In this document: in pieces, positions 35,575 through 43,196 of the stretch | Position numbering within the stretch: the stretch's first letter is position 1 | Layout: each line of letters opens with the position of its first letter | Source: Flavobacterium tagetis | Lineage (GTDB): Bacteria > Bacteroidota > Bacteroidia > Flavobacteriales > Flavobacteriaceae | DNA: 64,000 nucleotides | Direction of reading: 5' to 3' | Assembly: GCF_016735615.1 (NCBI RefSeq) | Contig: NZ_JAERSF010000003.1 | Location: forward strand, 248,001-312,000 | Translations under genes and position numbers: made by a program | Notes under the pieces: generated by a model | The model's database searches: none | Told to the model about the DNA's origin: nothing | Seen by the model: only the letters and a program-made list of their open reading frames with translations

Positions 35575-35603
35575 TACCCTTTTCCAGAAATAGGAAAAGG
35601 GTA
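35575..35603 (-). terminator. Terminator of the narK-porin unit
   Basis: TACCCTTTTCC (35575-35585) and GGAAAAGGGTA (35593-35603) are perfect complements around a 7-base loop. A long T-run follows on the minus strand. It lies about 30 bp after the porin stop codon. Confidence 0.85.
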
Positions 35604-35631
35604 AAATATTCTAGTTAATTTTAAAGAAAAA

Positions 35632-36891
35632 TTATTTTTTCCAGCTAAAAATTTTAGGATCAACAGATATCATCAACCAAGCCCAATTATTGGTGTGGCT
35701 AGCATCTCCGTTTTTAATAAATTCCATTGTTTTAGATCCAAACATTTGAGAATAACCTCCACTAAGAGTTATATTTTTTTTGAAATTATATCCAAAAGTG
35801 GCATCAATTTCAGTTCCTAAATAAGAATCTAATTTTTCATTTGTAGGTGTAACTACATCAGCAGCTGATAAGAATACGTGCGGAATCAAAGCAAATTGCC
35901 ATTTGTTTACATTGTAATTCAATTTTAAGAAAGCGTCTTGTAAACCAACACTGTTTAAGTGGTTTCCAACATAAAAATAATCCATATAGCCATTGAACCC
36001 GTGGTTAGTTCCAAAAATCGGGTTAAAAGATTTGATTACTGTACTTCCGTCATTTGAAGCTTTTCCAGATAAAAATTCGTAACCTAAACCGGCTTTGAAA
36101 GAATCTGTTATGCTATAATTAAAATTTGCTGCCGCATTCCACGCGCTTACTTGTAAATCAGTACTTTTTCCAGTTTGTCCGTATACCCAAAAATTACTGT
36201 CTATTTTGCCTGTTTTATAAGTTAAATACGGACCGAAAGTTTGTTTGTAATCAACTAAAAGTTTCGCATCAGCATTCGCATATTCGTAACCAGTGTTAAG
36301 TGCTAAGAAGCTTAAACCTAATTTTTCGCTAAATTGATTATGATACCAAGCATACTGCATAGCTTTATAATTGGCAACTGTATAAGGAGTTTGAACTACA
36401 TTTTCGGCATTTGAATTGTAAGCGCCTCCAAAATCTAATTTTTGAGTTTCATTATGAAAAGAAACTGTTAATGCATCATGACTTTGGCCTTGTTGTGCCC
36501 AATCCATTTCACCCAGAATACGCTGATTATCATAAGAAAGAACCTGACGTCCCATTCTTGCGCTCCATTTTTCGGTAAAATTATATTGTGCCCAAGCTTC
36601 AAAAACTGCGACTCCATTTTTATCGGCAACTGTTGCAGGAGCAACATCACCCCATGTTCTGGTATTTTGAAAAGTCAATTTTACAATCAAATCTTCTTGT
36701 TTATAATTAAAGTTCAGACGAGAACGCTGCGAAATTTGTGAGGTTCCTTTTTGTCCTTCTGGAAGGAGGGTTTTGTAACCGTTACGATATTCAAAACGCG
36801 GTCTAATTTGTAGATTTACATCTAATTCTTGGGCTTGTATTTCAAAACTTAATCCCACGATAAGTATTAAAATTAGTTTAAGTTTTTTCAT
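35632..36891 (-). CDS. Outer-membrane porin, alginate-export-like family
   Basis: 419 residues with a signal peptide at about 1-20 (LILILIVGLSFEIQAQ). The rest alternates aromatic and polar residues as in a beta-barrel of about 16-18 strands, with FEYRNGYKT, MGRQVLSYDNQRI and a late WAWLMISVDP. It follows narK by 94 bp on the same strand and shares its terminator region, so it is likely an anion porin that lets nitrate or nitrite cross the outer membrane. That substrate is inferred from position. Confidence 0.78.
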   Translation of the reverse strand: MKKLKLILILIVGLSFEIQAQELDVNLQIRPRFEYRNGYKTLLPEGQKGTSQISQRSRLNFNYKQEDLIVKLTFQNTRTWGDVAPATVADKNGVAVFEAWAQYNFTEKWSARMGRQVLSYDNQRILGEMDWAQQGQSHDALTVSFHNETQKLDFGGAYNSNAENVVQTPYTVANYKAMQYAWYHNQFSEKLGLSFLALNTGYEYANADAKLLVDYKQTFGPYLTYKTGKIDSNFWVYGQTGKSTDLQVSAWNAAANFNYSITDSFKAGLGYEFLSGKASNDGSTVIKSFNPIFGTNHGFNGYMDYFYVGNHLNSVGLQDAFLKLNYNVNKWQFALIPHVFLSAADVVTPTNEKLDSYLGTEIDATFGYNFKKNITLSGGYSQMFGSKTMEFIKNGDASHTNNWAWLMISVDPKIFSWKK

Positions 36892-36985
36892 AAATTCTTG
36901 TATTTTTATCGGAAGTAAATTTATAAGAAAATACCATCATAAAATATGATTACGGTCATGTTTTTAATTTTTTTTTAATCTAAGT

Positions 36986-38470
36986 TTAATACGCAGGCTC
37001 CAATTTTGCTTTATTTACTTTAACTTCTTTTTTCTTAGATAGTTGTGTAATAGTGTAATGCATCCAAACTAAACAGGCCGTTGAAAAGATTAGAATAAAA
37101 ATCCATGAACTTGACCAGATTCCAGTTGCAGTTAGTAAATATCCGAAGATAATAGGACCTAAAAATCCACCTAAACCACCAATCATTCCGACCATTCCCC
37201 CCACAACGCCGACTTCTTTTGGAAAATATTCAGGAATATGTTTGTAAACTGCCGCTTTTCCAATTCCCCAAGAAATCCCGATCAGAATAACCAAAACCAG
37301 AAACACCCACATATTAGCATCGAACTTAATAACAGTCACGCCTTTTGCGATTAGTTCTTTTTTGGCAACGCTTTGATTGTGTGCTACAACCACATCCTGC
37401 CAGCTTGAAGTAGTAGGGAAAATGGTATTTTCAGCTGTATTAGTTGTTTTTTGTGCAATAGGATATTCTTTATCTCCAACTTTTACCGTTTTATCACTGA
37501 TTTCATTTACAACACCTTTTTTAGCAGCTAATATTCCTGGGCCTGAAGTCGTAATTTCCATTTTAGGAATAGATAATAATGCACTTAAAACTACTGAAGA
37601 GCTCAAAACCCAATACATCACTTTTCGGGCACCAAATTTATCTGATAAATAACCACCAAAAGCTCTAATTACTCCAGAAGGCAAACTGAACATCGTCGCA
37701 AACAATCCTCCCATAACCAAACTTGTTTGGTACACGTTCATGAAGTTTGGCAATAACCATTGAGAATAGGCTACAAAACACCCAAAGACTAAGAAGTAAT
37801 AAGCTCCAAAACGCCAAACTCTTTGTGATCTTAGAGGCGTAAGCATTTGTGAAATAGTTTTACCATTGCTTTCTATTTTTTTGTTTTGAGCGAAAATTAA
37901 AAAGGCAACACCAATTACTACTAATGAAATGGCGTAAATAACAGGAAGAACTTTCCATCCATTTTGCGGGTCATCTATTGAGAAATGATTTAATAATGAA
38001 GGCGCTAAAAAGGTTGTGATAGCTGCGCCAGCATTTCCCATACCAAAGATTCCAAGTGCGCGACCTTGCCATTCTTTTGGATACCAAATTGAGGTATATC
38101 CAATTCCTACTGCAAAACTAGTTCCTACCATTCCGAAGAAGAAACTAAGTACAGCAAACATGAAAAAACTGTCAGCATAAGGAAGAAGAAACAACGGAAT
38201 TGAACTTAAAAGCAGTAAAAGTGAAAAAACGTATTTTCCGCCAAATTTATCTGTCAAAATTCCAATTGGAAGACGCATAATCGAACCTGTTAAAATTGGA
38301 ATACCCAAAAGCCATCCAACTTGAATAACGTCCCAGTGGAAAATTCCGTTATCGACTAAAAAAGTTACTAGAACTCCGTTTAATGTCCAACAAGCAAAAC
38401 ACACTGTAAAAGCCAATGTGTTCAAAAATAAAATTTTGTGTGATTGCGATAGTGATTTTGTATTTTTCAT
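36986..38470 (-). CDS. narK: NarK-type nitrate/nitrite MFS transporter, second copy
   Basis: 494 residues, closely similar along its whole length to the product of 11072-12550 (same LSQSHxILFLNTLAF opening, GIFGMGNAGAA and GGMVGMIGGLGGFLGP motifs). It also carries the polar insert of about 75 residues in the second half. It is followed by the porin gene and preceded by the response-regulator gene. A TAnnTTTA-like -7 box at 38497-38490 and a 7-2-7 operator at 38549-38564 indicate nitrate-responsive control. Confidence 0.93.
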   Translation of the reverse strand: MKNTKSLSQSHKILFLNTLAFTVCFACWTLNGVLVTFLVDNGIFHWDVIQVGWLLGIPILTGSIMRLPIGILTDKFGGKYVFSLLLLLSSIPLFLLPYADSFFMFAVLSFFFGMVGTSFAVGIGYTSIWYPKEWQGRALGIFGMGNAGAAITTFLAPSLLNHFSIDDPQNGWKVLPVIYAISLVVIGVAFLIFAQNKKIESNGKTISQMLTPLRSQRVWRFGAYYFLVFGCFVAYSQWLLPNFMNVYQTSLVMGGLFATMFSLPSGVIRAFGGYLSDKFGARKVMYWVLSSSVVLSALLSIPKMEITTSGPGILAAKKGVVNEISDKTVKVGDKEYPIAQKTTNTAENTIFPTTSSWQDVVVAHNQSVAKKELIAKGVTVIKFDANMWVFLVLVILIGISWGIGKAAVYKHIPEYFPKEVGVVGGMVGMIGGLGGFLGPIIFGYLLTATGIWSSSWIFILIFSTACLVWMHYTITQLSKKKEVKVNKAKLEPAY

Positions 38471-38489
38471 AGCACTTATATTTTTTATG

Positions 38490-38564
38490 TAAAAATAAGT
38501 ACTACGACTTAGTTAAATCCTGCCAAAACGCAGTTTTTGAAAAAAAAATACGTATTTATACGTA
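38490..38564 (-). promoter_or_regulatory. narK promoter region with NarL-like 7-2-7 operator
   Basis: TACGTATTTATACGTA at 38549-38564 is a perfect 7-2-7 palindrome. The likely -7 box TATTTTTA is at 38497-38490. The 51-nt separation is about four helical turns more than the 8 nt seen at the nitrate reductase promoter, so the site would face the same side of the DNA from further away. The operator directly adjoins the stop codon of the response-regulator gene. Confidence 0.6.
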
Positions 38565-38569
38565 TTTTT

Positions 38570-39229
38570 TTAAATTAAGGAATACTCTGCCGCTTTATTA
38601 GAAAGTTCCATTAGGTTTTTCACTTTTAGCTTTTTCATCAGGTTAAAACGATGTACTTCGGCAGTTCTTTTGCTGATATCTAGTGCTTCAGCGATTTCTT
38701 TGTTTCCTTTTCCAGATAAAAGAAGTGTAAGGATTTCTTTTTCTCTTTTAGTAATCATCATCTCTTCACCTAAAGTTTGTTTAGGTTCTAATGATGCAGA
38801 AGAATTAGTCAGTTGACTGATTAAAATAGAAGAAATATCACCACTGAAATATTTTCCTCCAGCAGAAACTGTATGCAATGCCTTTAAGAATTCTTCTTTG
38901 CTTGAACCTTTTAATAAATAACCGTCGGCTCCAGCTTTTATCGATTTCAATACATATTCTTCCGATTCGTGCATTGAGAGCATGATGATTTTTACGCTAT
39001 TATTTTCGCTTCTAAGTTTTTCTACTACCTCGATACCAGTTAAGTTTGGCATGCGAATATCTACTATAAGTAAATCTGGTAGGGTTGCAGCAACTACTTC
39101 CAAAGCATCTGTACCATCAATTGCTTCGCCTACAACCTCGATGTTTGCTTCGTTTTCCAGTAAGGATTTGATTCCATCTCTAACAAAAACATGGTCATCT
39201 GCCAGTACTACTCGAATGATATTGCTCAT
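38570..39229 (-). CDS. NarL/FixJ-family response regulator
   Basis: 219 residues. The receiver domain has the acidic pair in LADDHVF, the phospho-acceptor Asp57 in LLIVDIRMPN and the conserved Lys in LLKGSSKEEF. The C-terminal LuxR-type helix-turn-helix reads TKREKEILTLLLSGKGNKEIAEAL. It is the probable partner of the PilJ-domain kinase encoded upstream at 39994, and the probable reader of the TACGTAT-N2-ATACGTA sites. Its own upstream region carries a 10-bp inverted repeat with the same TACGTA core (39258-39296), consistent with autoregulation. Confidence 0.9.
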   Translation of the reverse strand: MSNIIRVVLADDHVFVRDGIKSLLENEANIEVVGEAIDGTDALEVVAATLPDLLIVDIRMPNLTGIEVVEKLRSENNSVKIIMLSMHESEEYVLKSIKAGADGYLLKGSSKEEFLKALHTVSAGGKYFSGDISSILISQLTNSSASLEPKQTLGEEMMITKREKEILTLLLSGKGNKEIAEALDISKRTAEVHRFNLMKKLKVKNLMELSNKAAEYSLI

Positions 39230-39257
39230 GGTTTACTTAATTTAGATTCTAAATTTT

Positions 39258-39296
39258 TACGTATATTCATCTATAAAGAAGACGCTAATATACGTA
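39258..39296 (-). promoter_or_regulatory. Inverted TACGTATATT repeat upstream of the response regulator
   Basis: TACGTATATT (39258-39267) and AATATACGTA (39287-39296) are exact complements separated by 19 bp. The TACGTA cores match the operators upstream of the nitrate genes. The pair lies 29-67 bp before the regulator's start codon, consistent with self-regulation. Confidence 0.55.
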
Positions 39297-39993
39297 CTTT
39301 TTTTATTTAAAATTCCAATTTTTTGAAATTCCAAATTCCAATATTAAAAAATCATTAGAAGTAATTGTAATATCAATAGAAATTGCAAAAACAATTTTAA
39401 TATCTAAATTAAAATCTCAACAACTGGTATTGTCAGGCTGAGCGGAGTCGAAGCCCGCGCTAAGAAATTCTGTAATCCAAATCGCCAATCTTTGTAGAGC
39501 TACCTGTGGAGATTTCTCGTTCCTCGAAATGACAAGATTGTGAGACAGTTTTGTAGTGAACTTTGAAAAAGTTTTTTATGTAAAGTTTGTCATCTCGACG
39601 AAGGAGAGATCTCACTAAGAATTCGACAAAGATTGACGATTTAGATTGCGGAGCTTCTCGTGTGATCTCTCCTTCGTCGAGATGACAAAAAATGCTGAAA
39701 AGATTTTGTAATAACTTAAATGATCTTTTGAAAATGATTGCTCGCGAGAGGGATAGGAGCAAGCTACCGAAGTAGCGCGGATAGCCCGACAGGATTAGAA
39801 AAAGTGAGCGTATATAGACAAAGTTTGTTTGCCACTTTTTCTAATCCTGGCTCGCCCTAATTATAATGTGACAATTTGATAATTAGAAAATTACTTAGCA
39901 GATTTACTTTGCGAGGCTTCGACTTCGCTCAGCCTGACAAATGGATATTAGATTTTTAGGTAAATTATCAAATTTTGTAATTTACACATTGTC
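39297..39993. repeat. Repeat-packed gap between response regulator and sensor kinase
   Basis: About 700 bp with no credible gene. From left to right: a GTCAGGCTGAGCGGAGTCGA arm at 39434 joined to an unlike right arm (GAGATTTCTCGTTCC to 39535); a full ~105-bp palindrome at 39586-39689; an element with GGGATAGGAGC and GCGGATAGCCCGAC, then the 17-bp perfect inverted repeat CAGGATTAGAAAAAGTG (39790-39806 with 39833-39849); and a CTTCGACTTCGCTCAGCCTG arm at 39917-39936. At least four repeat families are stacked here. Confidence 0.8.
39586..39689. repeat. Dispersed ~105-bp palindromic element, copy B
   Basis: TTTGTCATCTCGACGAAGG at the left and CCTTCGTCGAGATGACAAA at the right pair perfectly. The middle holds ACAAAGATTGACG, matching the middle of the other copies. 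The arm bases differ from copies A and E at many positions, yet each copy remains self-complementary. Confidence 0.85.
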
Positions 39994-41805
39994 TCATTTA
40001 AGAATAGGGATGTTGAAGGTAATTCTGGTTCCTTCGCCCGGAATGGAGTTCATGAAAACGCGTCCGTTGATGTATTGAATTCTTTCTTTCATAAACAAAA
40101 GTCCCATTCCGGATTCGCTGTTGCGTTTTTTGTCTACTGAACTGACGTCAAAACCTTTTCCGTTATCATCGACAATTATACTTAGAAGTGTTTCACTGTG
40201 CGAAAGCTGTACAATTATATGTGACGATTCGGCATATTTGATAGCGTTGTTTATGGCTTCTTGTGTTAATCGATAAATATTGATTTCGATTAAGGAATCA
40301 AGGCGCTGATCAAAATCGGTTTTATTGTAAAAAAGAATTTCTTTTCCTGTTAGTTTAGAAAGTTCCTGTGTAAGTTTTGAAAGTGACGAAACGATTCCGT
40401 GATCACTTAATTCAGGTGGCATTAGGTTGAAAGTTGCCGTACGAACACCTTTTATAATGTCTAGTGAGAGTTTCTTTAAATATTCAATTTTTTGTTCTGA
40501 TTTTTCTCTATCATCCAGATTGATGCTTTCCAGACTAAATTTTAAACCTGTTAACATTTGACCAATTCCGTCGTGAATTTCTTTGGCGATTCGATTTTGC
40601 TCATTTTCTTGATTTTCAACTATTTTACTTGAAATAATCTTCTGCTGATTGATTTTTTCAGTTGTATTTTCAAGATTTAAACGTTCTACTTCGCGCTGTG
40701 CTTTTTTGCGTTCGGTGATATTGAAACAAACAATCAAAAGTTCCAGTTCGTCTTTTTTGATCATCACAGGAACCATCGATAAATCAAGCCAGATTTCTTT
40801 TTCGTCTTTATTTACAATTTTAATTTCGCCTTGCCAGCCACTACGCTGTTTTTCGAAAATTAGACGATCGAAATTGACTTGTTCTTTTTCGTCTTCCGTT
40901 AGAACTTCAGAGAATTTTTTATTGGATGAAAACTTTGTATAATTAAGAAGTTTGGCAAATTTTTCTCCAATATGAATTATGGAACCGTCTGGTGAAATTC
41001 GGCAATAAAGTAAAGTGTTTTCCATCGCATAATTGAGCGATTTTAATTCTTTTACCGAGTTTTCTTTGATCTCACTTATAATTTCGGTGTCGTATGCCAG
41101 TTTTAAAGCTTTCTTTTCAGAAGATAAAAGTTGGGCAATTAACTTTTCGATTTTTTTGTTGGTTGGTTTGAAAATGAAGAAAAATTCTAGAAGAAGGACT
41201 AAAAGCGTAAAGCCGAAAATCCAATATTCTATTCGGCGTTGTTCAGTTACTTTTTCGTGCGCTTCAAGATCGTATTGGGTTACAATCTGATTCATTTTCG
41301 AAAGGAAAATGCCTTCGTTTTCTAAAATAATCTGAACCAATTTTTGATTTTCGGAAGTTGATTTTTTCTGTTGTAAATTCAACAAAAAAGAATCTGTAGT
41401 TTGTGCAATTTTATTGAAAATCGGATTAATTTCAAGATATAATTTAGAAAGTGTTTCTGATTTTTCTTTTGGAAAAGCCAAACTATCATTTCCGTTTTCC
41501 AGTGCATTTTGGTTTTTCTCCCAAAGCTCTAAAACCTCTTTTAAATGCGAAGCTTTTTTGGCTGTCGCCGAATCAGAAACGTAATGTAATATCAGAACTT
41601 CTTTTACGATTTTCTGGCTCAACATTCTCTGTTTTCCAGAAAAGTTTATGATTTTAGAATCGCTTAACTGTTGATTCAGATTGTATTGTACTAAAAATTG
41701 ACTGACAATTATAGTTAAGGCAATAGTAAGAAGCGCAAAAAAATACAGACGGCGTAAATTTTTGAAAGTGATTTTTTCTGCAGCTTCTTGATTGCTTTTT
41801 TTCAT
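39994..41805 (-). CDS. NarX-like sensor histidine kinase with PilJ-type sensor domain
   Basis: 603 residues. TM1 is at about 20-41. The periplasmic part opens with IINFSGKQRMLSQKIV, the PilJ/NarX-type helix that binds nitrate in NarX. TM2 is at about 187-207. A PAS domain (about 255-375, ISPDGSIIHIGEKF) is followed by a HisKA_3 box AKEIHDGIGQMLTGLK and an ATPase domain with VDDNGKGFD. This is the kinase type that partners NarL-class regulators. It begins 6 bp after the DUF4202 gene, and its regulator lies beyond a repeat-filled gap. Nitrate or nitrite sensing is inferred. Confidence 0.88.
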   Translation of the reverse strand: MKKSNQEAAEKITFKNLRRLYFFALLTIALTIIVSQFLVQYNLNQQLSDSKIINFSGKQRMLSQKIVKEVLILHYVSDSATAKKASHLKEVLELWEKNQNALENGNDSLAFPKEKSETLSKLYLEINPIFNKIAQTTDSFLLNLQQKKSTSENQKLVQIILENEGIFLSKMNQIVTQYDLEAHEKVTEQRRIEYWIFGFTLLVLLLEFFFIFKPTNKKIEKLIAQLLSSEKKALKLAYDTEIISEIKENSVKELKSLNYAMENTLLYCRISPDGSIIHIGEKFAKLLNYTKFSSNKKFSEVLTEDEKEQVNFDRLIFEKQRSGWQGEIKIVNKDEKEIWLDLSMVPVMIKKDELELLIVCFNITERKKAQREVERLNLENTTEKINQQKIISSKIVENQENEQNRIAKEIHDGIGQMLTGLKFSLESINLDDREKSEQKIEYLKKLSLDIIKGVRTATFNLMPPELSDHGIVSSLSKLTQELSKLTGKEILFYNKTDFDQRLDSLIEINIYRLTQEAINNAIKYAESSHIIVQLSHSETLLSIIVDDNGKGFDVSSVDKKRNSESGMGLLFMKERIQYINGRVFMNSIPGEGTRITFNIPILK

Positions 41806-41811
41806 ATCTTT

Positions 41812-42396
41812 TTACAATCCTAAAGAAGCTTTTATAAGGTTTAAATTTTCTTTAGAATATTTTATTTTTAAGGCTTCTTGATGTCCTTTATCCGACATTT
41901 TATCCCAAGTTTTCTTGATGATGTTTTTAAGCTTTTCTTCGTCGTGTTTTTCTACGAAAGGTTCTAAATAATATTCAAGGAAAACAAGGCAAATTACATC
42001 TTCCAATAATTGGGTTTCAGCATCTTTTTTAAGTAGTTTTTTCTCAATTAAGAAAGAAACGCGATCGATAAAAGTTTGATCATAACCTGCTTTTGTTAGA
42101 ATCTCGGCAGTAGTTTTTGCGTGGAATTTTTTTAATTCTTCTCTCCATTTCAAATAACCAACACGATCCATTGGGTATGATTCGCGAGCAACTTTCCATC
42201 GGCAAATATGTTGCGCTTTTGAAGCAATCTGAATTTCTTCTGATGCATTCGGTTCAAACTCCATTAGTCTTTTGTACATCCTGTCTGAATACAATAATTC
42301 TTTTGGATATTCTTTGTTTTGGTCTAATTCGATGTTTGGATCTTGAGCGTTTTCAGCATCAATCCATTCGCTTGCTTTTTGAAAAGGTGTAGTCAT
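41812..42396 (-). CDS. DUF4202-family protein
   Basis: 194 residues, soluble, mostly helical. Conserved-looking stretches are ASEWIDAENAQDP, ASKAQHICRWKVARESYPMDR, and a final DKGHQEALKIKYS. The family has no proven activity and is often found beside nitrite or sulfite reductase genes. Here it sits between nirD and the kinase gene. The many His and Glu residues could bind metal, as in HD-like hydrolases, but this is uncertain. Confidence 0.75.
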   Translation of the reverse strand: MTTPFQKASEWIDAENAQDPNIELDQNKEYPKELLYSDRMYKRLMEFEPNASEEIQIASKAQHICRWKVARESYPMDRVGYLKWREELKKFHAKTTAEILTKAGYDQTFIDRVSFLIEKKLLKKDAETQLLEDVICLVFLEYYLEPFVEKHDEEKLKNIIKKTWDKMSDKGHQEALKIKYSKENLNLIKASLGL

Positions 42397-42429
42397 TTTT
42401 TGGTTTGATAATAGAATTTCAAAGATACG

Positions 42430-42530
42430 GAATTTGTTAAAATGTGAAATATGAAATGTGAGTTGTAAAAAGTGAAAAATCAGAATAGACGTTTTACATC
42501 TAACTTTTTACATTTCACTATTCACAATTT
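42430..42530. repeat. Intergenic imperfect palindrome, GTGAAAT-type
   Basis: AAAATGTGAAATATGAAATG at the left has complementary partners in TTTTTACATTTCACTATTCA at the right. TAAAAAGTG and CATCTAACTTTTTA occupy the centre. It separates nirD from the DUF4202 gene. Confidence 0.55.
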
Positions 42531-42532
42531 TT

Positions 42533-42910
42533 CTAATCCACAAACCCAACAAAAACTTCATCTTCAACAATTTTAATCGGATAAGTTGCAATGCTGTATT
42601 CTTCGCCGTTTAAGTTCGAGCCATCAACAAGTGAAAAGGTTTTTTTATGCATCGGACATGCAATTTTCGGAATATCATCTGTAGATCCTGTCATTCCTCT
42701 TGATAATACCATTTCCATTTTGTGTGGACAGGCGTTTTGGCAAGCATACCATTCGTTTCGGCGTGTGAAATTGAAAATGGCGATTTGTTTGTTTTTGTAT
42801 TTGATGCATCCGCCTCGGTTGGTCGGGAAATCTTCAACTTTACCTGCTTTGAACCAAATTGTTGCATCGCTCGCGTGAACTGTTTCGTATTGATTTAAGA
42901 TTTCTTCCAT
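42533..42910 (-). CDS. nirD: Nitrite reductase small subunit NirD, Rieske type
   Basis: 125 residues. Rieske ligands are present as ACPHKME (C-x-H) and CPMHKKTF (C-x2-H), so the cluster can be bound. Some NirD proteins lack these ligands. The flanking YACQNACPH and GGCIKYKNKQ segments fit the NirD fold. It lies downstream of nirB on the same strand, separated by about 290 bp that carry a dispersed palindrome. Confidence 0.9.
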   Translation of the reverse strand: MEEILNQYETVHASDATIWFKAGKVEDFPTNRGGCIKYKNKQIAIFNFTRRNEWYACQNACPHKMEMVLSRGMTGSTDDIPKIACPMHKKTFSLVDGSNLNGEEYSIATYPIKIVEDEVFVGFVD

Positions 42911-43052
42911 TTTGTTTAAATTTTGATTTCCTGTTTCTTGTCCCTCTTTTTACAATCAAGAGAGTTTTGATGGCGCAGTAAAAAAGAGGGCAAGAAGGAC
43001 AGCAAACGTTTAATGATTTTTTTTCTTTTTTTTGGAGCTTATTATTTTTTGA

Positions 43053-43185
43053 AACACATAGAAACATAGTTTTTTTGTTTGAGAAAAAGAAAATTAAAAG
43101 AAACTAGTTTCTAACACATAGCTATGTGTATTTATGCAAGTGAAACGCCTTTTAAGGTTTAGTAATTCTATGTCTCTATGTGTTT
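43053..43185. repeat. CACATAG-type dispersed palindrome, copy 2
   Basis: AACACATAGAAACATAG at the left pairs with CTATGTCTCTATGTGTT at the right. The uninterrupted centre AACACATAGCTATGTG and the TGCAAGTGAAACGCC stretch identify the intact form of the element that is interrupted at 56096-56353. It lies between nirB and nirD. Confidence 0.88.
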
Positions 43186-43196
43186 AAAAAATTTAT

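Noticed and set aside
39460..39762. 100-codon minus-strand frame between kinase and regulator
   Set aside because: It consists almost wholly of the dispersed palindromes and would repeat in similar form wherever they occur.
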